Shown here: piece after piece, positions 32,224 through 41,145 of the stretch
How positions within the stretch are numbered: the stretch's first letter is position 1
Layout: every line of letters begins with the position of its first letter
Assembly: GCA_000435675.1 (NCBI GenBank)
Contig: FR895124.1
Location: 16,428-74,778, forward strand
Direction of reading: 5' to 3'
Length of the DNA: 58,351 nucleotides
Source: Eggerthella sp. CAG:298
GTDB lineage: Bacteria > Actinomycetota > Coriobacteriia > Coriobacteriales > Eggerthellaceae
Program-made: the position numbers and the translations under genes
Notes under the pieces: model-generated
Told to the model about the DNA's origin: nothing
The model's database searches: none
Seen by the model: only the letters and a program-made list of their open reading frames with translations

Positions 32224-33552
32224 ATGTCGACATTTTTTGAAAAGCTGGTGGCTGCTGTGCGCTTCCTCGGCCATTATCTTTGGATCGCCCTGAAAGCTCT
32301 TGGGCGATTCTTGCTTTGGCTTGGTGCCCTGCTCATGCGCTCTTTGAGCAGCCTCATCACCTGGATTCGCCTGAACCTGCCACCACGCGTGCAGTTCATC
32401 TTGTTAGCAGTAGTGGTTGCGATCTTGATCGTGTTAGTTGCGCTCGTCTTCACCGGGCATGCTTGCACGTTCGCACCCGATTCCGAAGAGCCTGCAGAAG
32501 AGCAGCCGCCCGAGATCACTTACACGCCTGACGAGACCGACTATAGGCACATCGCAGTCCAACCCGATACCATTACCTCGTTTTCACTCGTCGAAAGCGG
32601 CAACCAGATGTATGCCAGCCTTTCGGAAGATGAGAATCGCTCCATCACTGAAGACCTTTCATGGCTCGAAGCCGATAACGAAGACGTGGGCTTTTTGATC
32701 ATGAATCTGAACACGGGTAGCGGGTTCTGCTACAACATCGACACACGCATCTATGGGGCAAGCACCTATAAAGCACCCATAAGCGCGTTCCTCTGCGAAG
32801 AATATATCGACGGCGGAACGCTTAATAAATCTGCTGTGAGTAACCGTATCGAAGACGCGATCGTATGGTCAGACAATAATTCCTATCGTTCGCTCAAGCA
32901 CAGCTACGACGGCTCGGACCACAACAATTGGCTTTCTGAGATGGGGATCGACCCCGCTAACTACATGGCCACCTTCCCCTCCTATTCCGTACGCGATTCC
33001 GCAACGCTCTGGACGCACATCTGGGATTACCTAAACTCGGGCAGCGACACCGCCACCTGGCTTAAAGGGCTGTTCGAACGCACCGAAACCTCCTTCTTGC
33101 GTAACGGCGCCGTTGAAGCCGGGATGGATAACGCAACCGTATATAACAAAGCAGGCTGGTGCGTTTCAGAAAGCGGCAGAGAAGATGCTGTTAACGATGC
33201 AGGCATCGTAGTTGATGGCGATAACACTTATCTGGTGGTTGCTTTCACGAGCAGACCCGATTCCCCTACTGCTGAAGCGAATCTCTCGGCTTTGTTCGCT
33301 TCGCTTTTGAAGGCACGCCACTCTCTCGATGCTTCGAGCGCCACCTGGGATAATGTCGAAGTAGTCGAAGCGCCTGCTGAGGGCGAAGGCGATGCTGGCG
33401 TCGAGTTGGCAGTAGATTCTCCAGATGAAGGATCGACCACAGCGGTAGTGAAGTCTGGCGCTTCTCAGGGAGATTCGACGATCGTTCACGCATCGGATAC
33501 GCTGCTCATCGCGAAAGCCCCTCGTCAATATGCCATTGCGGAGTGGCGCTGA
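32224..33552 (+). CDS. Membrane-anchored serine hydrolase of the class A beta-lactamase fold
   Basis: 442 residues. Residues 1-53 are an amphipathic, aromatic N-terminus; residues 55-77 form a membrane anchor. The extracytoplasmic domain has the three catalytic signatures of class A enzymes and D-Ala-D-Ala peptidases: the S-x-x-K as STYK at residues 180-183, S-D-N at 216-218 and K-A-G at 309-311 in place of K-T-G. The nucleophile serine and general base are thus present. A Ser/Ala/Val-rich C-terminal 80 residues follow. Many proteins of this fold are not resistance enzymes, so activity on penicillins is not implied. Its stop overlaps the next gene by one base. Confidence 0.8.
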   Translation: MSTFFEKLVAAVRFLGHYLWIALKALGRFLLWLGALLMRSLSSLITWIRLNLPPRVQFILLAVVVAILIVLVALVFTGHACTFAPDSEEPAEEQPPEITYTPDETDYRHIAVQPDTITSFSLVESGNQMYASLSEDENRSITEDLSWLEADNEDVGFLIMNLNTGSGFCYNIDTRIYGASTYKAPISAFLCEEYIDGGTLNKSAVSNRIEDAIVWSDNNSYRSLKHSYDGSDHNNWLSEMGIDPANYMATFPSYSVRDSATLWTHIWDYLNSGSDTATWLKGLFERTETSFLRNGAVEAGMDNATVYNKAGWCVSESGREDAVNDAGIVVDGDNTYLVVAFTSRPDSPTAEANLSALFASLLKARHSLDASSATWDNVEVVEAPAEGEGDAGVELAVDSPDEGSTTAVVKSGASQGDSTIVHASDTLLIAKAPRQYAIAEWR

Positions 33553-34274
33553 TGACCGCGACTGAAGCACCAGCAAAGACGAACGCGATCGCTGAAGCGC
33601 CTGGGAAGCCGCAAACCTTCACGTCAAAATTGCTGATGCTCACCTGGGTTTTTGCTGCAATGTCCTTGCTTGGGCTTGCGGGCGAGACCCTACAGCACTA
33701 TATCGCCTTCAACGGCGATGTCGAAAGCCGTGCAGGGCTTTTGTGGGGGCCGTTCTCCCCCATCTACGGAACAGGGGCGTTCCTTCTTACCGTCTTCGCG
33801 CTCAGGCTCGATGGTGCCAAGTTCCATTCGAACTTCAGCATCTTCTGCATTGCTGCTGTGGTGGGTGGCGCCGTGGAGTATTTGGCGAGTTGGGCAATGG
33901 AGGAGTTTTGGGGCATCGTTGCCTGGAGCTACCTTGAAGCGCCTGGTAACTTCAACGGCCGCACCGACATCTTCCACATGGTCATTTGGGGAATACTCGG
34001 GCTTGTGTGGGTGCGCCTAGGCTACCCCTTCGTTAAGAAGATCTTTGCAAAGGTGAATACGGAGGGTCTTGCCTATCGTATCGTGACTTGGGCTCTCTTC
34101 GCGTTCCTCATGGTCGATATCGTTATGACCGTGGCTGTGATGCTGCGTGCCGATGCGCGCTGCCACGGCGTGGAGGCCACCACCCCCATCGAAACTGCCT
34201 TCGATACCTATTATCCCAACGAAGTGCTGCAAGCGCGCTTCGAGAACATGGGAGGCATCGGCCGCCCCGACTAA
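33552..34274 (+). CDS. CmpB-like putative ABC transporter permease (DUF1113-type)
   Basis: 240 residues with six hydrophobic segments. GLLWGPFSPIYGTGAFLLTV, GAVEYLASWAMEEFWGIVAWSY and GRTDIFHMVIWGILGLVWVRL are the family signatures (PYGxG, EY....EE.....WDYS-like and the charged SxxxGxxWG-type stretch). These are small integral membrane proteins found in Firmicutes and Actinobacteria, labelled putative ABC transporter permeases although function is not known. The ATG at 33552 overlaps the TGA of the beta-lactamase-fold gene as TGATG, so the two are coupled. A palindromic repeat copy follows the stop. Confidence 0.8.
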   Translation: MTATEAPAKTNAIAEAPGKPQTFTSKLLMLTWVFAAMSLLGLAGETLQHYIAFNGDVESRAGLLWGPFSPIYGTGAFLLTVFALRLDGAKFHSNFSIFCIAAVVGGAVEYLASWAMEEFWGIVAWSYLEAPGNFNGRTDIFHMVIWGILGLVWVRLGYPFVKKIFAKVNTEGLAYRIVTWALFAFLMVDIVMTVAVMLRADARCHGVEATTPIETAFDTYYPNEVLQARFENMGGIGRPD

Positions 34275-34301
34275 GAGGACAAACCCCGGTCGTTCGCCAC
34301 C
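34275..34301. repeat. Copy B of the dispersed palindromic repeat (shortened)
   Basis: GAGGACAAAC, CCCGGTC, GTTCGCCACC. This is a variant of the family seen at 35101, missing about two bases in the middle. It lies between the convergent CmpB-like and pyrE genes, where it may end transcripts. Confidence 0.6.
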
Positions 34302-34309
34302 AGAAAAGT

Positions 34310-34990
34310 CTAGGCTTTGGCGCCGTACTGGGCGTAGTAGGAATCGATGGCTGCTTTGAGCGCATCGTCGATGATGATCTTGCCCTGCACTTCCTTGTTG
34401 TACAGGCATTCGGTCACCTCTTCCATGGTTACGATAGCAGCCGTGGGAAACCCATAGCGCTCCGAAACCTCATCGAGCGCGCATTTCTTGCCTTCTTTGC
34501 CTACTTCCTGGCGATTGAGCGAAACCATGAGGCCCACCACTTCCACATCGGCCTGCGCCTTGATGATGGGATAGGTCTCTTCGATCGATTTGCCTGAAGT
34601 GGTCACATCCTCCACCATGAGCACACGATCACCATCATGCAGATCACTGCCGAGCAAGATGCCCGTGTCGCCATGGTCCTTTACCTCTTTACGGTTGGAG
34701 CAGTAACGCACCTCTTTGCCATACAGCTCGTTCAACGCCATAGCAGTGACCACGGAAAGCGGAATGCCCTTGTACGCCGGTCCGAACACCACATCGAAAT
34801 CGAGCCCGAAGTTCTGCTCGATAGCTTGTGCGTAGTAGATTCCCAAACGGTGCAGCTGATCGCCCGTAACGTAGGCGCCCGCATTCATGAAGAAGGGAGA
34901 CTGCCTTCCGCTCTTCAGCGTGAATTCGCCGAACTTGAGCACATCGCTCTCGACCATGAACTCAATGAACTCTTCTTTGTAGGCTTCCAT
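34310..34990 (-). CDS. pyrE: Orotate phosphoribosyltransferase
   Basis: 226 residues from the ATG at 34990, which has GGGAG five bases upstream; the longer open frame has an atypical 98-residue N-terminus. Signatures: LKFGEFTLKSGRQSPFFMNAG, VVFGPAYKGIPLSVVTAMALN, VRYCSNRKEVKDHGD, and the PRPP-binding loop VLMVEDVTTSGKSIEETYPII, with Asp-Asp replaced by Glu-Asp as in many members. It joins orotate and PRPP to OMP in pyrimidine synthesis. No other pyr genes are adjacent. The upstream region holds the inverted repeat at 35101-35183. Confidence 0.95.
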   Translation of the reverse strand: MEAYKEEFIEFMVESDVLKFGEFTLKSGRQSPFFMNAGAYVTGDQLHRLGIYYAQAIEQNFGLDFDVVFGPAYKGIPLSVVTAMALNELYGKEVRYCSNRKEVKDHGDTGILLGSDLHDGDRVLMVEDVTTSGKSIEETYPIIKAQADVEVVGLMVSLNRQEVGKEGKKCALDEVSERYGFPTAAIVTMEEVTECLYNKEVQGKIIIDDALKAAIDSYYAQYGAKA

Positions 34991-35100
34991 CAAAGCTCCC
35001 TCCGCATGCTTCTTCGTTGGTTGAATCGATGTTTCCATCTTACCAGCATCTTCTGAGGAATCTTCGGTCACCTTGAGATCAGCCGGGATGAGCTTCCGCA

Positions 35101-35183
35101 GGTGACAAACTACCCGGTCGTTCGACACCTTTTTGCCAAGAAGGTGCAATGATCGTCTGAACTTGCCCGGGTAGTTTGTCACC
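35101..35183. repeat. Two inverted copies (C and D) of the dispersed repeat forming a long hairpin
   Basis: GGTGACAAACTACCCGG at 35101-35117 and its exact reverse complement at 35167-35183 are 17-base perfect arms around 49 bases. Copy C (35101-35129) is the full canonical unit. The inner 49 bases also pair in part (CACCTT with AAGGTG). The whole lies between pyrE and the upstream glycosyltransferase, directly after the latter's stop codon. Confidence 0.8.
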
Positions 35184-36518
35184 TTAGCGGGTGCGCAGGG
35201 GTTTCTTGCCCCAGTAGAGCCAAAAGAAGCGGTTCTTGATAGGAGCGGTATTGCCCACCTTCTCGAGCGTGGCCAGCGCAACATTGCGCGCCGAATCGGG
35301 CTTGCGCAGCTCCGCCCCGCCCTCTATCATGCGATCGAGCATCGCAGGGTCTTTCTGGATCTCGCGCAACTTCTCCAGCAACTCAGGTGAAGTAAGCACT
35401 TGATAAGCCGCTCCCGCGCGAGTAACGGTAGTGGTGTTCGCATCTTCTTGACCGAATGAGCGCCCCACGATGATGAGCGGCAAGCGCGAACAGAGACATT
35501 CGGTAACCGCCAAACCGCCCGATTTAGCAATGGCCAAGTCGGCTGCATTCATCAGTTCGGCGATCTTCTCAACGTAGTTATAGACAGAAACATTCGGAAC
35601 GCCGCAATCGCTGCAGTGTTTGCGCACCTGATCAGCATATTCTTCGTCGCTTCCGGTCAAAAAAACGAAATGCATATCATCGAACGCAGCAAGGTCTTCG
35701 ATGATCTCATCCATGAGCTCGCGAAAGAGCACATAGGGCTGGCGCAAACGCGCGCCCGCAATAACGAGCACGATTTTCTTATCCACGGGTAGCCCATATT
35801 TTTCAAGAACGGCAGTGCGATCGTACTCCTGATTGAAGCTCGGCTTAACAGGAATGCCCGTGACCTTGATATCCTCCGGCTTCACCTTACGCGGATAGAG
35901 CTCTTCTTTCATAAGCTCATCGGCAACGCAGAACAGATCGCTGAAACGATGCGGCCACAACCCCTCCACGCCATAGTCGGTCGGCACGCAAACCACAGGG
36001 AAGTCGAGCTTGGTGATCATGCGCGCGGCCACTGCCGCATTTGCCGCAACGATGTGCGTGCTCACGATAGCGATCGGTTTGCGCTTCGCGACATAGCGGG
36101 TGAAGGCGGAATACATGAAATAGGACCAGATGCTGCCGCCGCCCCACAAAAGGCGTCCGGTCAGAACATAATGCCACGTTATGTCGTAGATATAGCGCGT
36201 CGGACCCGTGAAGAGCGTGGTCGTTTTCTCGCCATCGAACTTCATATACCCAAAGTCGAGGATGTCGAGCAGTTCGATATCGGCGTCTTCAGGAACGAGC
36301 GGATGGTTGCCGCGTAAGCGCGCAAACGCTTCAGCAGTAGAAGCCGCCGCGCTACGATGGCCCGAGCCGACCGAAGAATAGAGCGCGATAACGAGCGGGC
36401 GATCCGATTCTTCGTTGGCGGTGGTACTCACCGGAAAAAGATCGGAAGCGCCGATCATGCCTGTTTCAGGCAAGGACTCTTCAGAGCTGGCTTGCTCCGT
36501 AAGCTCTGGCATGATCAT
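35184..36518 (-). CDS. MGDG-synthase/UgtP-like glycosyltransferase (family 28 type)
   Basis: 444 residues. VIALYSSVGSGHRSAAASTAEAF at the N-terminus is the nucleotide-sugar-transferase loop typical of monogalactosyl/diglucosyl diacylglycerol synthases; STHIVAANAAVAARMI and VVCVPTDYGVEGLWPHRFSDLFCVAD follow. The C-terminal donor domain has VLVIAGARLRQP, AKSGGLAVTECLCSRLPLIIVG and QEDANTT. It probably adds glucose or galactose to diacylglycerol, making glycolipid anchors at the cytoplasmic face. The ATG at 36518 has AGGAGG four bases upstream. The first 45 residues are polar and not family-typical. Sugar and product are not readable. Confidence 0.88.
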   Translation of the reverse strand: MIMPELTEQASSEESLPETGMIGASDLFPVSTTANEESDRPLVIALYSSVGSGHRSAAASTAEAFARLRGNHPLVPEDADIELLDILDFGYMKFDGEKTTTLFTGPTRYIYDITWHYVLTGRLLWGGGSIWSYFMYSAFTRYVAKRKPIAIVSTHIVAANAAVAARMITKLDFPVVCVPTDYGVEGLWPHRFSDLFCVADELMKEELYPRKVKPEDIKVTGIPVKPSFNQEYDRTAVLEKYGLPVDKKIVLVIAGARLRQPYVLFRELMDEIIEDLAAFDDMHFVFLTGSDEEYADQVRKHCSDCGVPNVSVYNYVEKIAELMNAADLAIAKSGGLAVTECLCSRLPLIIVGRSFGQEDANTTTVTRAGAAYQVLTSPELLEKLREIQKDPAMLDRMIEGGAELRKPDSARNVALATLEKVGNTAPIKNRFFWLYWGKKPLRTR

Positions 36519-36633
36519 GGCACCTCCTCTCTTCAGCGTGCAAGATCGATTCAATACTATAGGTCATATCTATACTAGTGAATAATCTCGCAGAATCTCG
36601 ATAATAAAAGCGGAGGTCGACCACAAGCCTGCA

Positions 36634-38574
36634 TTACGCAAGCTGCGGCTTCTTCGCATCGTCCTTTTCCGCCATCGCTTTGATGGTGACGATATTGGCC
36701 ATGGTACCGCGAATGACATCTGCGCGCGAAAGCGAACCGACCAGTTCGCCCTCCTCGACTACCGGCACCTTCTTGATGCGCTTTTCGGAGAGCAAGTGAC
36801 ACGCATCTTCAAGCGACGAATCGCTCTTCACCGCGATCACGTTCTTCGTAGCGATCTGCATAACGTTCATGTCGATGAGCTTGCTAATGCGTTGCGGGAA
36901 CGTTTGCGGATCGGGAACCTGATAGAGCATGTAGGTCGAATCGAGGATGCCATCGTTGCGACCGATGTACTTCATGATGTCGCCATCGGAGATGAAGCCA
37001 ACCACCATCTTGTTGTGGTCCACGATCGGAACGCCGCTCGCTTTATTGTCGACCATGATCTGCGCGACCTCGCGAATGGTTGCGGTGCTCGTAACGAAGT
37101 AAGGCTCGGGGTTCATCGCGCGAGAGACCGGGATCTCGTCGGTATTCTCACTCGGGCTGAACTGCTGCATGGACCTTGGTGCAATGTGCGTGTCGCGCTT
37201 GCGCTTGTCACGTACGAAGAACATGACGATGATGAACGCGATAGCAGCCAGAACAGCCGTTGCCACGAACGCCAGATGATCGCCCTCATAGAGCTGCATG
37301 GTGGGATCAGCATTCGGCGCGATGGTCGAACCGAGCGCTGAGATGGACACGATGAGCGCCGTCATGAACGCAGCCGAGACCTGGTTCAAGGTGTTCGTTA
37401 CCGCATTCGCATGCTGGATGACACTGTTGTCGAGCGAATTGATGCCCCACGTGTTCATCGGCGTGGTGAGGAACTGGATGCCAAGCGCGACCACCGTGTA
37501 GATGGCACAGATGACCAGCAGATCGGTGTTCATATCGAAGATGAGGAAGCCGAGCGTGCCCACGAAGAAGATGGTAACGCCGGGCACCACGCACTTGCGC
37601 ACGCCCCAACGGTCGAACAGACGGCCTGCGAAGTAGCCGACGAAGGCGCCGATCAGCGCACCGGGCAGAAGCGTGAGGCCTGTCTCGAGCGCCGAGAAGC
37701 CACGCAGGGTCTGCAGATAGAGCGGCAGGATAGTGCCGAGGCCGATCAATACACCGAAGTTGATGATGGCAACGATGATGGCGATGCGGTAATTGCGCGT
37801 CTTCAAGACCGTGACCTTCAAGAGCGGGTTCTCAAGCTTGAGCTGCCTGCGCACGAAGATGGCGATGACCACCAGGCCAACCACGATGAAGCCTGCGGTC
37901 ATAGCGGGATTCGTAGTAGAAGAGAAGGTGGAAAGCCCGTAGAGCAAGCACACCAAACCGACCGTTGAGAGCAGAACCGACAATTTGTCGAAAGAAGTAC
38001 GCTCGAAATCGCCATAGTTCTCGAGGAATTTCACCGCTGAAAGGACCAACAGAACGCCTACCACCGTGATGACCACAAAGAGCATCCTCCAGCCGATGCT
38101 ATCCACGAGCACGCCAGAGAGCGTCGGGCCGACTGCCGGCGCGAAACCGATCACAAGCGAGACCAGACCCATCGCGCTTCCGCGCTTCTCACGCGGGAAG
38201 ATGAGCAGGAGCACCGTGAAGATCATGGGCATGAAGACTCCCGCTGCGATAGCCTGGCACACGCGACCGAGCAGCAGGAAGATAAACCCGGGCGAGAATG
38301 CGCAGAGCAGACTGCCTGCCGTGAAGATGATCAGACCCGTGATGAAGAGCTGACGCGTGCTGAAGCGTCCGATCAAAAACGCCGAGAGCGGAATGACCAC
38401 CGCTTCAACGAGTGAATAGATGGACATGACCCACTGCACGGTGGGCGCATCGATAGAAAGATCGCGCATGATAGAAGCAAGCGCTGGCGAGAGCAGCGTT
38501 TGATTGAGCACGACCACGAAGGTACCGATGAGCAGGACGGCCACTGTTGAAATCTGCTTGCGTGTAAGACCCAT
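36634..38574 (-). CDS. MFS exporter (DHA2) fused to a C-terminal CBS-domain pair, copy 2
   Basis: 646 residues with the same layout as the protein at 28781: 14 helices from LNQTLLSPALASIMRDL through the motif C GFAPAVGPTLSGVL to about residue 460, then an N/D-rich linker and a CBS pair, first AMNPEPYFVTSTATIREVAQIMV...GFISDGDIMKYIG and second VMQIATKNVIAVKSDSSLEDACHLL...LSRADVIRGTM. The CBS domains are more similar to those of copy 1 than the membrane parts look by eye, so the fusion was probably made once and duplicated. AAAGGA is about ten bases before the ATG. No regulator gene is adjacent, and the substrate is unknown. Confidence 0.93.
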   Translation of the reverse strand: MGLTRKQISTVAVLLIGTFVVVLNQTLLSPALASIMRDLSIDAPTVQWVMSIYSLVEAVVIPLSAFLIGRFSTRQLFITGLIIFTAGSLLCAFSPGFIFLLLGRVCQAIAAGVFMPMIFTVLLLIFPREKRGSAMGLVSLVIGFAPAVGPTLSGVLVDSIGWRMLFVVITVVGVLLVLSAVKFLENYGDFERTSFDKLSVLLSTVGLVCLLYGLSTFSSTTNPAMTAGFIVVGLVVIAIFVRRQLKLENPLLKVTVLKTRNYRIAIIVAIINFGVLIGLGTILPLYLQTLRGFSALETGLTLLPGALIGAFVGYFAGRLFDRWGVRKCVVPGVTIFFVGTLGFLIFDMNTDLLVICAIYTVVALGIQFLTTPMNTWGINSLDNSVIQHANAVTNTLNQVSAAFMTALIVSISALGSTIAPNADPTMQLYEGDHLAFVATAVLAAIAFIIVMFFVRDKRKRDTHIAPRSMQQFSPSENTDEIPVSRAMNPEPYFVTSTATIREVAQIMVDNKASGVPIVDHNKMVVGFISDGDIMKYIGRNDGILDSTYMLYQVPDPQTFPQRISKLIDMNVMQIATKNVIAVKSDSSLEDACHLLSEKRIKKVPVVEEGELVGSLSRADVIRGTMANIVTIKAMAEKDDAKKPQLA

Positions 38575-38760
38575 ACAGACAGATCCTTTCCAAAAAAAGA
38601 TGCGTACGATACTTGAGCGAGCGAGGAGCTTTTCGTCTCCTGACCCCGAATTTCATCCGTGAAAAAAGGACGGTCAGCTCCGTCCTTTCCAAGCTGCAGC
38701 GCTATTCACTACAAGAAGAATGTTGAATAAACAACAATTCTTTACCTTATTACTCTTGAG

Positions 38761-38802
38761 AAAAAAGAGAAGCGCCGCTCTTTCAAACGGCGCAACTTCT
38801 CC
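38761..38802 (-). terminator. Rho-independent terminator of citrate synthase
   Basis: On the minus strand the stem GCGCCG...CGGCGC is extended by AGAAG/CTTCT and is followed by C plus TTTTTT. It lies 78 bases beyond the citrate synthase stop codon. Confidence 0.88.
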
Positions 38803-38844
38803 ATATTATCGTTCAAATGCGGCGGTCAGCGGTCATTTCCCGAA

Positions 38845-38873
38845 GGTGACAAACTACCTGGTCGTTCGACACC
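38845..38873. repeat. Copy E of the dispersed palindromic repeat
   Basis: GGTGACAAAC, TACCTGGTC, GTTCGACACC. It differs from copy C (35101-35129) by a single base. It lies seven bases after the citrate synthase stop codon and before the intrinsic terminator. Confidence 0.75.
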
Positions 38874-38879
38874 TTTCTG

Positions 38880-40223
38880 CTAGCGCTGCTCGATGGGTAC
38901 GTAATCCTGCTCTTTGACCGCGGTCTTGTATGCCGGGCGAATGATGCGCTTGCCGGTGAGGATCTCTTCCATGCGGTGCGCAGCCCAACCCGCCATACGC
39001 GAGCAAGCGAAGAGCGGCGTGATGAGATCGGCCGGGATGCCCATCATGGAATAAACGAAGCCCGAATACATGTCCACGTTCGCGCACATGTCCTTGTTCG
39101 TGCCCTTTTCCTGCAAGATGACCTCGGGTGCCAGGCGCTCGATCGACTTCAGCAGATTGAGCTCAGGCTCGTATTCGGTACCTTCGGCAAGGCGCGTCGC
39201 GAAATCCTTGCAGATGATGGCACGCGGGTCGGAAAGCGTGTAGACCGCATGACCCATGCCATAGATAAGGCCGGTCTTGTCGTAGGCTTCCTTGTTCACG
39301 ATCTTCGCAATATAGGCAGCGACTTCATCGTCGTCTTCCCAGTTCTTAACGTTCTCCTTAATCTCCGCTTGCATGCCGAGCACTTGATGGTTCGCACCGC
39401 CGTGCTTCGAGCCTTTGAGCGATCCGACCGCGCCAGCGTAAGCCGAATACGGATCGGTATCGGCAGAAGAGAGCACGCGGCAGGTGAACGTGGAGTTATT
39501 GCCGCCACCATGCTCTGCGTGCAGGCACATCATGATGTCGAGCATGCGCGCCTCTTCAGGCGTGAACGCGCGATCAGGGCGCAGCATGGAAAGGATGGTC
39601 TCCGAAGAGCTCTGACCTGGAACGAAACGATGCATGATCATCGAATCGCCGTGGAAATACGCCTGCTTCGCATGGTAAGAGAGCACCATGATGCGCTGCA
39701 GACGAGAGATGAGCGAAATAGCCGTTTTGATCTCGTGCTCGATGGAGCGATCCTCGGCATTGGGGTCGTCTGCATAGAGCGAGATGATCGAACGCGACAG
39801 CATGATCATCAGGTCCGCTGCAGGATGGCGCATGATGCGCGCAGCCGTGAAGCCATCGGGTAGTTCGCGTTCTGCATCAATGGCGGCCACGAAATGGTCG
39901 AGCTCGTCTTGCGTAGGAAGTTTGCCGAGCATGAGCAGGTAAGCGACCTCTTCGAAACCATAGCGCTTGCTGGGAGAAGTGTCGCTGAGCAGATCGTAGA
40001 TATCGTAGCCACGGAACGTGAGTTTGCCTTCGACGGGGACCTTGTCGCCTTCGTTCATCATGTAGCCATGAACGTTCGAGATGTTCGTGATGCCCGCGAT
40101 CACGCCCGATCCATCGTTGTTACGCAAACCTCGTTTGACAGGATACATGTCATAGAGGGCCGGATCGACGGAATTAACCGTTACAATATCATCATAGAGA
40201 GCACTGCTTTTGTCTTCGCTCAT
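38880..40223 (-). CDS. gltA: Citrate synthase (type with long N-terminus)
   Basis: 447 residues. Catalytic signatures: LHAEHGGGNNSTFTCRVLSS (first histidine), GMGHAVYTLSDPRAII (second histidine) and ANVDMYSGFVYSMMGIPADLITPLFACSRMAGW (catalytic Asp, then the citrate-binding Arg). It condenses oxaloacetate with acetyl-CoA. The N-terminal 40 residues precede GVIAGITNISNVHGYMMNEG, typical of the larger form found in many Gram-positive anaerobes. No other TCA gene is adjacent; in an anaerobe it may feed glutamate synthesis. GGAAAGGA-type purines lie before the start. Citrate versus methylcitrate specificity is not resolved. Confidence 0.94.
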   Translation of the reverse strand: MSEDKSSALYDDIVTVNSVDPALYDMYPVKRGLRNNDGSGVIAGITNISNVHGYMMNEGDKVPVEGKLTFRGYDIYDLLSDTSPSKRYGFEEVAYLLMLGKLPTQDELDHFVAAIDAERELPDGFTAARIMRHPAADLMIMLSRSIISLYADDPNAEDRSIEHEIKTAISLISRLQRIMVLSYHAKQAYFHGDSMIMHRFVPGQSSSETILSMLRPDRAFTPEEARMLDIMMCLHAEHGGGNNSTFTCRVLSSADTDPYSAYAGAVGSLKGSKHGGANHQVLGMQAEIKENVKNWEDDDEVAAYIAKIVNKEAYDKTGLIYGMGHAVYTLSDPRAIICKDFATRLAEGTEYEPELNLLKSIERLAPEVILQEKGTNKDMCANVDMYSGFVYSMMGIPADLITPLFACSRMAGWAAHRMEEILTGKRIIRPAYKTAVKEQDYVPIEQR

Positions 40224-40317
40224 ACACGCTTCCTTTCAACCGTAAAGTTGTATTGTAGCGCGAAAAGCGAATCTTCTGTATATAGAACGCAATCTAACCA
40301 GACGACAGGGACGGCTC

Positions 40318-41127
40318 ATGTCTGAAGCAAACATACCTCAAGAACCTTCAGCGGCGCAGAATGCCAAAGATCACGCCGCGCATTCTGCAGGCAGCGGAAC
40401 AAGCGTAAGCACACCTGCGAACGACTCAAACGCCTCCGTGCCCACAGCTGCGACAACGGGTCCAAAATGCGACGCAGCCCCTGGTAGCTGGCGCCCCGCA
40501 TGGGCAGACCCGAATGCCAGGACCAACCCGCGTCCGCGAACGTTCGGGCAATATCTCACGAACGCCTGGCATCATCTTGGCACGGTATCGCAGCACAAAT
40601 GGCTCGTTTTCGAGGCCTGTGCGCGCTGCGGCATTCCTTGGCAGGGGCTTGTTCACGATCTATCGAAGTTCTCGCCCGATGAATTCTTGGTGGGCATCAA
40701 TTACTATCAGGGCAACCGCTCTCCCAATGCCGCTGAACGCCACGACAAGGGCTTTTCGCGCGGATGGATCCACCACAAAGGGCGCAACAAGCATCACTAC
40801 GAATACTGGCTCGACGTGATCGAAGGTGGAGATGGCACGCTGTATGGCTGCCCGATTCCCACCCGCTACATGGTCGAGATGCTCTGCGATCGCATCGCCG
40901 CTTCGAAGGTGTACGAAAAGGAGCACTACACCGATGCTTCGCCGCTCGAATACTACAAGCGCGAACTTTCCTCGGGCAACATCGAGATCCATCCCGATTC
41001 GGCCGCATTCTTGCTCGTCTTGCTCGAGCATTTGGCAGAACATGGCGAGGTCGAAACGCTGCACTACATCCGTAAGAACATCATCGAGCCGCGCTTCTTG
41101 TATGCGCCCGGCGTGACCTTCGACTAG
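40318..41127 (+). CDS. DUF5662 family protein
   Basis: 269 residues. The first 75 are Ala/Ser/Thr-rich and look disordered. The conserved part is HKWLVFEACARCGIPWQGLVHDLSKFSPDEFLVGINYYQGNRSPNAAERHDKGFSRGWIHHKGRNKHHYEYW, then VEMLCDRIAASKVYEKEHYTDASPLEYYKRE. The regularly placed His-Asp residues (VHDLSKFSP, HHKGRNKHH) suggest a metal site like that of HD-fold hydrolases, but no function is established for the family. There is no signal or helix, so it is cytosolic. The start is the ATG at 40318. It divides its control region with the divergent citrate synthase gene, 94 bases apart. Confidence 0.85.
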   Translation: MSEANIPQEPSAAQNAKDHAAHSAGSGTSVSTPANDSNASVPTAATTGPKCDAAPGSWRPAWADPNARTNPRPRTFGQYLTNAWHHLGTVSQHKWLVFEACARCGIPWQGLVHDLSKFSPDEFLVGINYYQGNRSPNAAERHDKGFSRGWIHHKGRNKHHYEYWLDVIEGGDGTLYGCPIPTRYMVEMLCDRIAASKVYEKEHYTDASPLEYYKRELSSGNIEIHPDSAAFLLVLLEHLAEHGEVETLHYIRKNIIEPRFLYAPGVTFD

Positions 41128-41145
41128 TAGATCGGAATCACCAAC

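Larger units (their letters stand above)
38575..38879. other. Intergenic region between MFS-CBS copy 2 and citrate synthase
   Basis: 305 bases without a gene. From right to left it holds copy E of the dispersed repeat, then the citrate synthase terminator, then an A+T-rich stretch (38700-38760) that should carry the promoter of the MFS-CBS gene. No clear promoter boxes or leader RNA were recognised. Confidence 0.6.
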
